This document shows, piece after piece, positions 8,050-16,218 of a DNA stretch of 50,333 nt. The DNA lies in the NCBI GenBank assembly GCA_947490345.1, contig CANLGL010000036.1, forward strand, positions 1 through 50,333, read 5' to 3'. The notes beneath the pieces were generated by a model. It was not told the DNA's origin and did no database searches. It saw only the letters and a program-made list of their open reading frames with translations. Both the position numbers and the translations under genes were made by a program. Numbering within the stretch: the first letter of the stretch is position 1; each line of letters starts with the position of its first letter. Source of the DNA: Deltaproteobacteria bacterium (GTDB lineage: Bacteria; Myxococcota_A; UBA796; SXON01).

Positions 8050-8317
8050 CCCGGCCTCCCGCGCCATGGCTGCGCACGCAGGACCCCCTCGGCAAGGGTG
8101 CGTCGCAATCCGGGCGCCGGGCGGCGCCGGCTGCCCCGTGAGCAGAAGAACCGTTGCTTACTATTGTATCGTCAAGTCTTAGTGGTTATCCATATTATGG
8201 AAAAGCCTGTGGAAAGCGGTCTTTGAAAATTTGGCTTCCCATCGGACCCTTTTTTCCCATGAAATGGATTACATTCCCACGATACGGAGATTCGCTCGTT
8301 ATCGAGCGGCAAGGCCC
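8050..8317. promoter_or_regulatory. Divergent smpB / mraZ control region
   Basis: This gap is clearly richer in A+T than its surroundings from about 8150 to 8310. A TATTAT hexamer (8193-8198) could be a -10 for mraZ without a good -35. Three TTCCCA copies at 8236-8241, 8254-8259 and 8274-8279 (TGGGAA on the other strand) lie just before the mraZ start. MraZ autoregulates by binding repeated TGGG-type boxes, so these are candidate operators, but the spacing (18 and 20 nt) differs from the 10-nt period known in E. coli. The smpB promoter must also be here. Confidence 0.35.
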
Positions 8318-8755
8318 ATGCTGGAAGTCAGATTCAACCAGCAGCTTTCGATGGACGCCCGCGGCCGGGTGACCGTGCCGTCGCGCCTCAAGGCAGCGCT
8401 GGACACTCATCGTATCTACAGTCTGGTTTTCATCGCGCATGGCGACCGATTGCGCGGCTACACCCCTCAGGACTTCACGGAGCGCGTCGAAAAGCCAATG
8501 CTTGGCGACGACCCCTTCGATCCGTACCAGGACGAGAAGCAGCTCCTCAGGCTGGGTTCGGCCTGCGAACTGGACGTGGACCGCCAGGGCAGGCTGGTGC
8601 TTCCGGTCGAGCTTCGCGAGCTGGTGCAGCTGGGCGACAAGATCACGATGGTGTCGCTCTTGGACCGGATCGAGATCTGGTCGACCGACGGTTTTGCTCG
8701 TACCTGGGCGGCGGCGCGTTCGCGTCGGGAGAACATGGGCGGGATCGGTGGATGA
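8318..8755 (+). CDS. mraZ: Transcriptional regulator MraZ
   Basis: 145 residues, the normal MraZ length. It has the duplicated AbrB-like fold motif: 'LSMDARGRVTVPSRLKAAL' in the N-terminal half and 'CELDVDRQGRLVLPVELREL' in the second, each with the D..GR...P pattern. MraZ is a ring-forming DNA-binding repressor of the dcw cluster. ATG 8318 (MLEVRF) is preferred over the TTG at 8231 because the first 29 residues of the longer frame cover the AT-rich control region and are not conserved in type. It overlaps rsmH by 8 nt. First gene of the dcw operon. Confidence 0.92.
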   Translation: MLEVRFNQQLSMDARGRVTVPSRLKAALDTHRIYSLVFIAHGDRLRGYTPQDFTERVEKPMLGDDPFDPYQDEKQLLRLGSACELDVDRQGRLVLPVELRELVQLGDKITMVSLLDRIEIWSTDGFARTWAAARSRRENMGGIGG

Positions 8756-9647
8756 GCCCGTCCATCGGCCAGTACTCGTTGACGACGTGGTGGAGCTGCT
8801 CTCCGTCCGCGAGGGTGGGCTCTATGTTGACGGGACACTCGGGTTTGGCGGGCACGCTTCGGCGATCGTCGCGGCGGGTGGGCGGATCGTCGGGTGTGAT
8901 CGGGACCCCGATGCGCTCGCCGCGTCTCGACAGCGCCTCGGGGATGCGGCCGAGCTGCATCACGCTCGCTTCTCGGCGCTCCCGGCGCTTCTGGGTGCGC
9001 GCCGCGCCGACGGCATCCTCTTGGACCTTGGCGTGTCGTCCCCGCAGCTCGACCGCCCCGAGCGCGGCTTCTCGTTCCGCGGGGTCGGTCCGCTGGACAT
9101 GCGCATGGACCCGACCAGCGGCCAGCCGGCGTGGGAGTGGCTCGATCGCGTGGATGCCACCGCGCTTGCGGACGTGCTCTGGCGTTACGGCGATGAGCGG
9201 CGGTCACGACGAATTGCGCGCGCGCTCGTCGAACGGCGAGCGGAAGAAGACGTCGAGCCGTTGCGCACGACACGTCAGCTGGCGGAACTGGTCGCCAGTG
9301 TGGTGCCGGCCGACGGGCGCATCCACCCCGCCACCCGGACCTTCCAGGCCATCCGGATTTTCATCAATGACGAACTTGGTGAGCTTGAACGGGCGCTTGC
9401 TGGGTTTCCTGCGTGCCTCGCGCCCGGCGGGAGGCTGGTCGTGATCAGCTTCCATTCGCTTGAAGATAAGGCGGTCAAGGCTCGTTTTCGGGAACTGGCC
9501 GGGGAGGGTGCGGCCCGCGATCTGTACGGCAACCCGATGACGACGCCGGACTACCGGTTGGTGGAACGGCGGCCGCGAAAGGGCCAGGACGACGACAACC
9601 CGCGTGCGCGCTCGGCTCGTGTCCGGGCGATCGAGAGGATTGCATGA
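8748..9647 (+). CDS. rsmH: 16S rRNA (cytosine1402-N4)-methyltransferase RsmH
   Basis: 299 residues from GTG 8748. The first residues (VDEPVHRPVLVDDVV) match the family start H.PVL..EV. RsmH (MraW) methylates N4 of C1402 in 16S rRNA. Motifs: SAM loop 'YVDGTLGFGGHA', 'GILLDLGVSSPQLD', 'RGFSFR..GPLDMRMD', 'HPATRTFQAIRI' and 'VISFHSLEDKAVK'. The gene overlaps the end of mraZ and shares ATGA with ftsL, so it is tightly coupled on both sides. This is the standard second gene of dcw. Confidence 0.95.
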   Translation: MDEPVHRPVLVDDVVELLSVREGGLYVDGTLGFGGHASAIVAAGGRIVGCDRDPDALAASRQRLGDAAELHHARFSALPALLGARRADGILLDLGVSSPQLDRPERGFSFRGVGPLDMRMDPTSGQPAWEWLDRVDATALADVLWRYGDERRSRRIARALVERRAEEDVEPLRTTRQLAELVASVVPADGRIHPATRTFQAIRIFINDELGELERALAGFPACLAPGGRLVVISFHSLEDKAVKARFRELAGEGAARDLYGNPMTTPDYRLVERRPRKGQDDDNPRARSARVRAIERIA

Positions 9648-9982
9648 GCATGCTCGCCGACCTGCGCTCACGCCCCATGCAATCCCGTTTCGGGGCCATG
9701 GCGCCCGAAGTGCGGACGCTGCTCCGCTTCATGGGCGTGATGGTTTTCGTGGCCAGTGCGATCTCGATCCACCTGTGGACGCGCACCCAGGTGCGAGAGA
9801 AAGCAGTGATCCTGGACCGCACCCGGAGTGAGTTGGTGCGGGCTCGCACCCATCACGACCGGTTGCTGGTCGAGCGGACGATGTTGCGCGCACCCGGCCG
9901 CCTCGGTGCGTTGGCGGTGGGCTTGGATCTTGAAGCGCCGGCCGCGGTGGTGGATGTCGCGCCAGTCGGGGAAGCGCGGTGA
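9644..9982 (+). CDS. ftsL: FtsL-like cell division protein
   Basis: 112 residues, called mostly by position (between rsmH and ftsI) and architecture. It has a short cytoplasmic N-terminus, one membrane helix (about residues 29-47, 'FMGVMVFVASAISIHLW'), then a Glu/Arg-rich periplasmic helix (50-85) that could form the FtsL-FtsB coiled coil, with 'LRAPGRLGALAVGLDL' near the end, the usual P.R.E..A...LGL pattern of FtsL. FtsL recruits and activates FtsWI at the septum. It starts inside the rsmH stop (ATGA) and ends inside the ftsI start (GTGA). Confidence 0.75.
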   Translation: MSMLADLRSRPMQSRFGAMAPEVRTLLRFMGVMVFVASAISIHLWTRTQVREKAVILDRTRSELVRARTHHDRLLVERTMLRAPGRLGALAVGLDLEAPAAVVDVAPVGEAR

Positions 9983-12093
9983 AATCACCCCTGCCGACTC
10001 GGCCGCGTCACAAGGCCAAGGGCCTGTGGGCGCGGATGGCTCCGTCGCGCCCCAGCGGCGCGGCGGATGTCGAGATCCTCGCCGAGGCTGGTAGCCGTGC
10101 TCGTTGGGCATTCGCGGGGCTGACGACGGCGCTGGTCTTGCTCACCCTGCGGGCGGGCTGGGTCATGGGCGTGCCGGATGAGCGGCTCGAAGCCCGCGGG
10201 CGGGAGCAGTTCCGCTTCGCGGTGGAGATGCGCGGCCGTCGGGGCTCGATCGTCGACCGGAATGGTCGGGTCCTCGCCTCCACCGTCAACCTGCCCTCGC
10301 TGTACGCCAATCCGTCGAAGCTGGCGCCTGAGCTCCTCGAAGCACGGCTCGCCGGGATCGCGGCGCTGACCGGCCGCAGCGACGCCTGGATTCGAGGGCG
10401 CTTCGACGCCCATGACGGTCGGCGCGCGCAGGAGGTCAAGCTTGGCTCCGCGCTCGATCCCGACGCTGCAGCCGCGCTGATCGAGGGTATCGGTCGCGAC
10501 CAGATGTGGTTGGTGGAGGAGCCAGTTCGGGTGTACCCGGGCCGCGAGCTGGCCGCGCCGCTCTTGGGCTTCACCGACAACTTCGACGACGGCACCGCGG
10601 GGCTGGAGAAGCTGCTGAACAAGGAGCTGATGGGCGAGACCGTCCGTGTGCTCCAGGAGAAGGACCGGAAAGGGCGGGTGATCGACGGCAGCGTCGACGC
10701 CGCGCAGACCGTCAACGCCGGTCACTCCGTGCAACTGACGCTCGACGCCTCGATCCAGTACGCCGCTGAACGTGCTCTGGACGAGGCGATGGCGGTATCG
10801 CAGCCCGAAGCGGCGATGGCGGTGGTCATCGACGTCCGCACCGGCGGCATCCTCGCGATGGCGTCGCGACCCTCCGGCAATCCCAACGACGGCGCGGCCA
10901 AAGAGAAGCAGGAGAACTTCAAGAATCGGCCGGCGATGGACCAGTTGGAGCCGGGGAGCGTCTTCAAGCCATTCGTGGCGGCCGCCGCCCTGGAAGAGGG
11001 GCTCGTCACCGAGCTCACCATGATCGACTGCGAGCTGGGAGGCTGGACGGTCGGCAGCAAGACGATCAAAGACGACCATCCCAAGGGCGTCATCTCCTTG
11101 ACCGAGGTCATCAAGTACAGCTCCAATATCGGTGCGGCCAAGCTTGGCTTCATGCTCGGTGCCGACAAGACCCTCCGCTACCTGAAGGACTTCGGCTTCG
11201 GGCGGAGCACCGGGCTCGGCCTTCCCGGCGAGGTGTCCGGGGTGATGCGGTCCGCCGCCAGCATCAAGCCAATTGAGCTCGCCACGACCGCCTTCGGTCA
11301 GGGCGTCACGGCCTCGCCGGTGCAGCTTGCCTCCGGGGTTGCGACGCTTGCCAACGGGGGCGTGCGGATGACCCCCCGGCTGGTGCGCGCCGTGCTCGAC
11401 CGGCGGGGCGAGGTCGAGATGGCGCGCGAACCTCGCGAAGACCGGCGTGTGGTGTCGGAACAGACCGCTCGGATCAGCGCACGGATGATGGAGACGGTCA
11501 CCGAGGATCATGGCACCGGCACTCGGGCCCGCGTTCCGGGCTACCGCGTGGCCGGCAAGACCGGGACAGCCCAGAAGGTCGAAAATGGCGGGTACAGCCC
11601 GACAAAGCGGGTTTCTTCCTTCGTGGGGTTCCTCCCGGCGGATCGTCCCGAAGTCGCGATCGCCGTCATCATCGATACCCCGACCGTCGGCTCCAAGTAC
11701 GGCGGCATCGCGGCGGCGCCGGCCTTCGCGTCGATCGGAGCGTTCACGATGCGGTACCTCGGCATCGTGCCGGATCCCGAGGGCACCATGGTCGAGCCGG
11801 CGCCCGGCATCCCTGTCGATCCGTTGGCACCGCCGGTGGTGCCCAAGATCGCCCGCAAGCCGCCCCCCTTCGTGAGCGCGCTGCCCACGGGCCCCATCGA
11901 GGTGGCTGCCGACGCGACGGGGGCCTGGCTCCTACCGGACCTCTCCGGCCGCTCCGCGCGCGCGGCGCTCACGGCTCTTCAGGCAACGGGCGCATCGCTG
12001 GAGCTGCACGGCTCCGGCCGCGTCGTCTCGCAAGAGCCCCTCGCGGGCACCGCCCTCGCGCCCGGCGCACGAGTTGTCCTTCATCTGAACTGA
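9979..12093 (+). CDS. ftsI: Septal peptidoglycan transpeptidase FtsI (class B PBP, PASTA tail)
   Basis: 704 residues. One N-terminal anchor helix (about 45-63), a pedestal/dimerisation domain starting 'RGSIVDRNGRVLAS', then the transpeptidase: S327-V-F-K330 (SxxK), S381-S-N383 (SxN) and K527-T-G (KTG). The acyl-serine is S327. A C-terminal module of about 70 residues ('LLPDLSGRSARAAL...LGS/G' style) looks like one PASTA domain, which binds peptidoglycan or muropeptides; proteobacterial FtsI usually lacks it while spore-type and myxobacterial-type PBPs often have it. A Pro-rich spacer (about 600-635) joins the two. The GTG start overlaps the ftsL stop by 4 nt. It should act with FtsW, encoded 9 kb downstream. 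Confidence 0.92.
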   Translation: MKSPLPTRPRHKAKGLWARMAPSRPSGAADVEILAEAGSRARWAFAGLTTALVLLTLRAGWVMGVPDERLEARGREQFRFAVEMRGRRGSIVDRNGRVLASTVNLPSLYANPSKLAPELLEARLAGIAALTGRSDAWIRGRFDAHDGRRAQEVKLGSALDPDAAAALIEGIGRDQMWLVEEPVRVYPGRELAAPLLGFTDNFDDGTAGLEKLLNKELMGETVRVLQEKDRKGRVIDGSVDAAQTVNAGHSVQLTLDASIQYAAERALDEAMAVSQPEAAMAVVIDVRTGGILAMASRPSGNPNDGAAKEKQENFKNRPAMDQLEPGSVFKPFVAAAALEEGLVTELTMIDCELGGWTVGSKTIKDDHPKGVISLTEVIKYSSNIGAAKLGFMLGADKTLRYLKDFGFGRSTGLGLPGEVSGVMRSAASIKPIELATTAFGQGVTASPVQLASGVATLANGGVRMTPRLVRAVLDRRGEVEMAREPREDRRVVSEQTARISARMMETVTEDHGTGTRARVPGYRVAGKTGTAQKVENGGYSPTKRVSSFVGFLPADRPEVAIAVIIDTPTVGSKYGGIAAAPAFASIGAFTMRYLGIVPDPEGTMVEPAPGIPVDPLAPPVVPKIARKPPPFVSALPTGPIEVAADATGAWLLPDLSGRSARAALTALQATGASLELHGSGRVVSQEPLAGTALAPGARVVLHLN

Positions 12094-12332
12094 TTCTTTT
12101 TCATCCCCAGGTCTTCCGGGTGGGTCTGCCAGAATGGTGGACCCGGTCGCGGCTCCCCGCCGCGGCTACCGGCCGCCGCATCGGCTCACCCTACGGGGCG
12201 TTCCGGGTCGTTCCCACGACCCAGGCCCTGAGCCGGTCCCACGCCGCCCACCACCGATCGTCCGCAACCTGCAGGGCGTGCCCACTCGGAAGACCTCCCC
12301 CCCCCCTCCCTCCCTCCCCAGCTCCCCCGTTG
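12094..12332 (+). other. Intergenic gap in the dcw cluster with C-rich tract
   Basis: 239 nt between ftsI and murE, the only sizeable gap in the first part of the cluster. It holds an imperfect stem (CCGGGT near 12117 with ACCCGG near 12142) and a pyrimidine-only C/T tract around 12295-12330 directly before the murE start. No T-run, promoter hexamers or Shine-Dalgarno are convincing. It may be a processing or weak attenuation site, or just a relic of a lost gene. Confidence 0.4.
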
Positions 12333-13763
12333 ATGAAGCTGCAAACTCTGGTGTCCGCTGCACCTGGCGCCGTGCTCGCCCAAGGGGCGGGCGACCGGCC
12401 GGTGCACCGCGTCAGCGACCGCGACGACGACGTGGGCGCCGACGATGTCTTCGTCGCAATTCGGGGCGCCCGGGTCGACGGTCACGACCGCGTGAGCGGG
12501 CTCGACGTTGCCGCGGTCGTCGTCGAGCGCGACGTGGAAGCGAGGCCCGGCGTCGCGTTGGTGCGGGTACCGGCGACTCGGCCGGTGCTGGCGCATCTCT
12601 GCGCCGCGGCGCTCGACTATCCGGGCCGGTCGGTCCCCACGGTGGGCATCACGGGCACCAACGGCAAGACCAGCACCACGTTTTTGCTCGCCGCGATCGC
12701 CCGCGCCGCTGGGCTCGTCCCCGGAATCGTCGGCACCACCGGCCACTTCGTCGGCGACCTGGAGCTTGCCAGTACGCACACCAGCCCGTCGGCGCCCGTA
12801 CTTCAGGGTCTCCTGGCCAGGATGCGTGAAGCGGGGGTCGGCCTGTGTGCCCTTGAAGCGTCCAGCATCGGCCTCGCCGATTGGCGCTGCGACGCCATCC
12901 CTTTCCGGGCCGCGGTCTTCACCAACCTCACCCGCGATCACCTCGATTGGCACGGCACGATGGAGGCCTACGCCCTCGCAAAGGCACGGCTGTTCCACGA
13001 GCTCCTCGACGGCACTGCGGTGCTCAATGCGGAGGACCCGGCCGCCGCCCGAATGCGCCCACGCAACCGCCCGGCCTGGACCTTCTCGACCACCGGTCCC
13101 GCGGACCTTCGGGCCACGGCGACCGATGCGTCCTGGGAGGGCATCCAAGCTGAGGTCGTGACGCCGCGGGGCACGGGCCGCCTCCGGTTGCCGCTGGTGG
13201 GCCACCACAATCTCCAGAACGCGCTCGGCGCCCTTGGGGCCGCGCTGGCGCTGGGGATCGATCTGGACGTCGCCCTTGCCGGCCTCGCCGCCGCGGCGGG
13301 CGCCCCCGGACGGCTGGAGCGGGTGCCCACCGACCGCGGTTTCGGCGTTTTCGTCGACTACGCCCACACCGACGATGCCCTGGCCCGCGTGCTCGCGGAG
13401 CTGCGTCGCCTAGGCCCACGTCGGATCATCTGTGTGTTCGGTTGTGGTGGAGATCGCGATCGCGGCAAGCGTCCGCTGATGGGAGCCGCGGTAGCTGCCG
13501 GCGCCGATGTCGCCGTGCTCACCAGCGACAATCCACGCTCCGAGGACCCGCTCGCCATCATCGCCGATGTGCTGGCCGGCGTCGGCGCCGGCCCGAGGCA
13601 CGTGGAACCCGACCGCACGGCGGCGATACGCCTGGCGATCAGCCTCGCCGGGCCGGGCGACGTGGTGCTCATCGCGGGCAAGGGCCACGAGCGCACCCAG
13701 GAGCTCGCTTCCGGAAAGGTCCCCTTCGACGACCGCGCCGTGGCGCGCGAGGTGCTCCGATGA
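12333..13763 (+). CDS. murE: UDP-MurNAc-tripeptide synthetase MurE (meso-diaminopimelate type)
   Basis: 476 residues from ATG 12333. Adds the third residue to UDP-MurNAc-L-Ala-D-Glu using ATP. Seen: N-terminal UDP-binding domain, P-loop 'GITGTNGKTSTT' (K112), 'TNLTRDHLDWHGTMEAY' with the carbamylated-Lys region 'AKARLF', 'GHHNLQNALGA', 'VDYAHTDDAL', and 'DNPRSEDP' at 399-406. DNPR is the established marker for meso-diaminopimelate specificity; lysine enzymes have another residue there. The upstream part of the open frame is Pro/Arg-rich noncoding sequence, so ATG 12333 is chosen although no Shine-Dalgarno is seen. It overlaps murF by 4 nt. Confidence 0.94.
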   Translation: MKLQTLVSAAPGAVLAQGAGDRPVHRVSDRDDDVGADDVFVAIRGARVDGHDRVSGLDVAAVVVERDVEARPGVALVRVPATRPVLAHLCAAALDYPGRSVPTVGITGTNGKTSTTFLLAAIARAAGLVPGIVGTTGHFVGDLELASTHTSPSAPVLQGLLARMREAGVGLCALEASSIGLADWRCDAIPFRAAVFTNLTRDHLDWHGTMEAYALAKARLFHELLDGTAVLNAEDPAAARMRPRNRPAWTFSTTGPADLRATATDASWEGIQAEVVTPRGTGRLRLPLVGHHNLQNALGALGAALALGIDLDVALAGLAAAAGAPGRLERVPTDRGFGVFVDYAHTDDALARVLAELRRLGPRRIICVFGCGGDRDRGKRPLMGAAVAAGADVAVLTSDNPRSEDPLAIIADVLAGVGAGPRHVEPDRTAAIRLAISLAGPGDVVLIAGKGHERTQELASGKVPFDDRAVAREVLR

Positions 13764-15106
13764 TCTTCGATGCCGCCGCCATCGCCCGCGCGACGGGCGG
13801 AACCCGCGTTCAGGACGGTCCTGCCGGGTCCGTCGGCACCGACAGCCGACGCGTCGTTCGTGGCAGCTGGTTTGTCGCCCTCACCGGGGACAAGTTCGAT
13901 GGGCACGCCTTCTTGCATGTGGCCTCGGCGTCGGGTGTCGCCGGGGCGGTGGTCTCCACGGTCCCCGAGTCTTGGAATGCCGGGCTGGTCCTGGTGCCCG
14001 ACACCCTCGTCGCTCTTCAGGATCTGGGGCGGTCGGTGCGCGAGAACTTTCACGGACCCGTCGTCGGGATCAGCGGCAGCGCCGGGAAGACCAGCACGCG
14101 GGTCATGGTGGTCGATGTGCTGGCCCCGCTCGGCGCCGTGCACCACACGCAGGGCAACCTCAACAACCACATCGGCCTGCCCCTGACGCTGTGCGCCGCG
14201 GCGCCCGACGCCGACGCGATGGTGCTCGAGCTGGGCATGAACCACCGGGGCGAGATCGCGCTGCTCGCCGAGATCGCTCAGCCCACGGTGCGGCTGCTGA
14301 CCAACGTGGGGGCGGCGCACGTCGAGGGCTGTGGCAGCATCGAGGGCGTCGCGTTGGCCAAGCAGGAGCTCTTCGACGGTGCGCAGCCGGGGGACATCAT
14401 CTGTCTCAACGCAGATGACTTCCGCATCGCTGCCATGCCCATTCCAGAGGGGGTCCGCGTCGTGACCTATGGCGCGTCAGAGGGCGCCACGATCCGGCTG
14501 ACCGACGTCGCCGTGGATGGCGAGCGCCTCCAAACGCGGCTCCGCATCGAGACGCCTGATGGCACCGTCCGCGCCACCCTCGATGTTCCCGGCGCCCACC
14601 TCGCGCACAACGCCGCGGCCGCCGTTGCCGTGGGCTGGGCGCTTCGGGTGCCCGTTGAGTCGATGGGTCCGGCGCTGTCGCGCTTCGCCCCGGAGGGCAT
14701 GCGCAACCGCCTCGAAGAGATCGGGGGCATCGCCGTGCTGGACGACGCCTACAACGCCAATCCGATCAGCATGGTCGCCGCGCTTCGGACGCTCTCGAGC
14801 TTGCGGGGGCGGAAGGTCGCCGCGCTCGGAGACATGTTGGAGCTGGGCGACGAGGAGGATGCGGCGCACGCGGCCGTGTTGGCCGAGGCGCTGACGCTGG
14901 GCGTCGACGCCGTGTGCGTGACGGGCTTGCGGATGGCCCGGGCCGCGGCGGCGCGTCCCCAAGTGCGCGTCTTTGCCGACGCCGAAACGCTCGCCGAGGC
15001 CCTCGCCACCGAGCTTTCAGCAGGGGACGTCCTGTTGGTCAAGGGCAGCCGCGGCGCCCGTATGGAACGTGTCGTCGAGCGGCTGCGTGCTGCCAGGAGG
15101 GGCTGA
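13760..15106 (+). CDS. murF: UDP-MurNAc-pentapeptide synthetase MurF
   Basis: 448 residues from ATG 13760 (ATGA overlap with murE). Ligates D-Ala-D-Ala to UDP-MurNAc-tripeptide. Motifs: 'GTDSRRVVRGSWFVAL' in the UDP-binding domain, P-loop 'GISGSAGKTSTR' (usual GITGS.GKT), 'NLNNHIGLPLTL', 'LELGMNHRGEI', 'TNVGAAHVEG', 'HNAAAAVAV' and 'VLDDAYNANPISM', all family hallmarks. The D-Ala-D-Ala substrate would come from Ddl at the end of the cluster. It stops within the mraY start codon. Confidence 0.95.
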   Translation: MIFDAAAIARATGGTRVQDGPAGSVGTDSRRVVRGSWFVALTGDKFDGHAFLHVASASGVAGAVVSTVPESWNAGLVLVPDTLVALQDLGRSVRENFHGPVVGISGSAGKTSTRVMVVDVLAPLGAVHHTQGNLNNHIGLPLTLCAAAPDADAMVLELGMNHRGEIALLAEIAQPTVRLLTNVGAAHVEGCGSIEGVALAKQELFDGAQPGDIICLNADDFRIAAMPIPEGVRVVTYGASEGATIRLTDVAVDGERLQTRLRIETPDGTVRATLDVPGAHLAHNAAAAVAVGWALRVPVESMGPALSRFAPEGMRNRLEEIGGIAVLDDAYNANPISMVAALRTLSSLRGRKVAALGDMLELGDEEDAAHAAVLAEALTLGVDAVCVTGLRMARAAAARPQVRVFADAETLAEALATELSAGDVLLVKGSRGARMERVVERLRAARRG

Positions 15107-16209
15107 TGCTCTACCACTTGCTCATTCCGCTGGGCGGGGCCTTCAACGTCTTCCGCTACGTCACTTTCCGATCCGCCTGTGCGATGATCACCGCATTGGC
15201 CATTTGTTACCTCGCTTATCCGGCGTTTATCGAGTGGATGCGCAAGAAGAAGATGGAGCAGATCATCCGCGCCGACGGTCCGACGGAGCACCTCGAAACA
15301 AAAGTCGGGACGCCGACGATGGGCGGTCTGGTCATGTTGGCCGGCCTGGCGATCTCGACGCTCTTGTGGACCCGCCTGGACGAGCCGCTGCCGTGGTTGG
15401 TGCTTGCGGTGACCCTCGCGTGCGGCGTGATCGGCTTTGTGGACGATTGGAAGAAGATCATCGAGCGATCGAGCGACGGCCTGGCCGGTCGCTACAAGCT
15501 CCTCTTCCAGATGCTCACCGGGCTGGTCGTCTTTGGCGGGGCGTACGCGACTGGCCTGATGGACGCCACCTTCCACGTGCCTTTCTACAAGCATGCGGTC
15601 TTCGATCTGGCGAAGCTGTACGAGGGGGCGCCGACGCTGTTCGGTTGGCTCTACGTCGTGTGGGGCATCTTCCTGGTCATGAGCTGGTCCAACGCGGTGA
15701 ATCTCACCGACGGCCTCGACGGGCTGGCCATCGGCACCACCATCACCAGCGTCGGCACCTTCGCGGTGTTGGCCTACGTTGCCGGTCACACCGAGTTCGC
15801 GGCCTACCTGCACATTCCCTACATCCAGGGTGGCGGCGAGCTCGCGGTCTTCTGCCTGGCAATGTTGGGGGCCGGCCTCGGTTTCCTCTGGTACAACGCC
15901 TACCCGGCGCAGATTTTCATGGGCGACACCGGGTCTTTGGCCATCGGCGGCGCGCTGGGCTCGATGTCGGTGTTCATCAAACAGGAGCTACTCCTGGCGT
16001 TGGTCGGCGGTGTTTTCGTGATGGAGGCGGTCTCGGTGACCCTCCAGGTCCTCTGGTTCAAGCGCACCGGAAGGCGCGTCTTCCTGATGGCGCCCATTCA
16101 CCACCACTTCGAAAAGCTCGGCTGGGGAGAACCCAAGATCATCGTGCGCTTCTGGATCATCTCGGGACTTCTGGCGCTGGTGGCGCTGTCGACGTTGAAG
16201 TTGAGGTAG
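15106..16209 (+). CDS. mraY: Phospho-MurNAc-pentapeptide transferase MraY
   Basis: 367 residues, about ten membrane helices. Moves phospho-MurNAc-pentapeptide onto undecaprenyl phosphate to make lipid I on the cytoplasmic face of the inner membrane. Seen: 'TPTMGGLVML', the catalytic 'GFVDDWKK' (DD), 'NLTDGLDGLAIG', 'IFMGDTGSLAIGG' and the UDP-sugar contact 'HHHFEKLGWGEPKI'. ATG 15106 overlaps the murF stop and has AGGAGG 5 nt upstream, a clear ribosome binding site. Confidence 0.97.
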   Translation: MLYHLLIPLGGAFNVFRYVTFRSACAMITALAICYLAYPAFIEWMRKKKMEQIIRADGPTEHLETKVGTPTMGGLVMLAGLAISTLLWTRLDEPLPWLVLAVTLACGVIGFVDDWKKIIERSSDGLAGRYKLLFQMLTGLVVFGGAYATGLMDATFHVPFYKHAVFDLAKLYEGAPTLFGWLYVVWGIFLVMSWSNAVNLTDGLDGLAIGTTITSVGTFAVLAYVAGHTEFAAYLHIPYIQGGGELAVFCLAMLGAGLGFLWYNAYPAQIFMGDTGSLAIGGALGSMSVFIKQELLLALVGGVFVMEAVSVTLQVLWFKRTGRRVFLMAPIHHHFEKLGWGEPKIIVRFWIISGLLALVALSTLKLR

Positions 16210-16218
16210 ATCGCGGCG

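Noticed and set aside
8050..8170. tmRNA (ssrA) gene next to smpB
   Set aside because: No tRNA-like acceptor, T-loop or tag-reading frame could be recognised in the gap.
8231..8317. N-terminal extension of MraZ from TTG 8231
   Set aside because: It would translate the AT-rich control region. MraZ proteins are about 145 residues, matching ATG 8318.
12094..12332. Small gene or riboswitch between ftsI and murE
   Set aside because: No frame with coding character and no conserved riboswitch-like architecture was seen; the region is dominated by a C/T tract.
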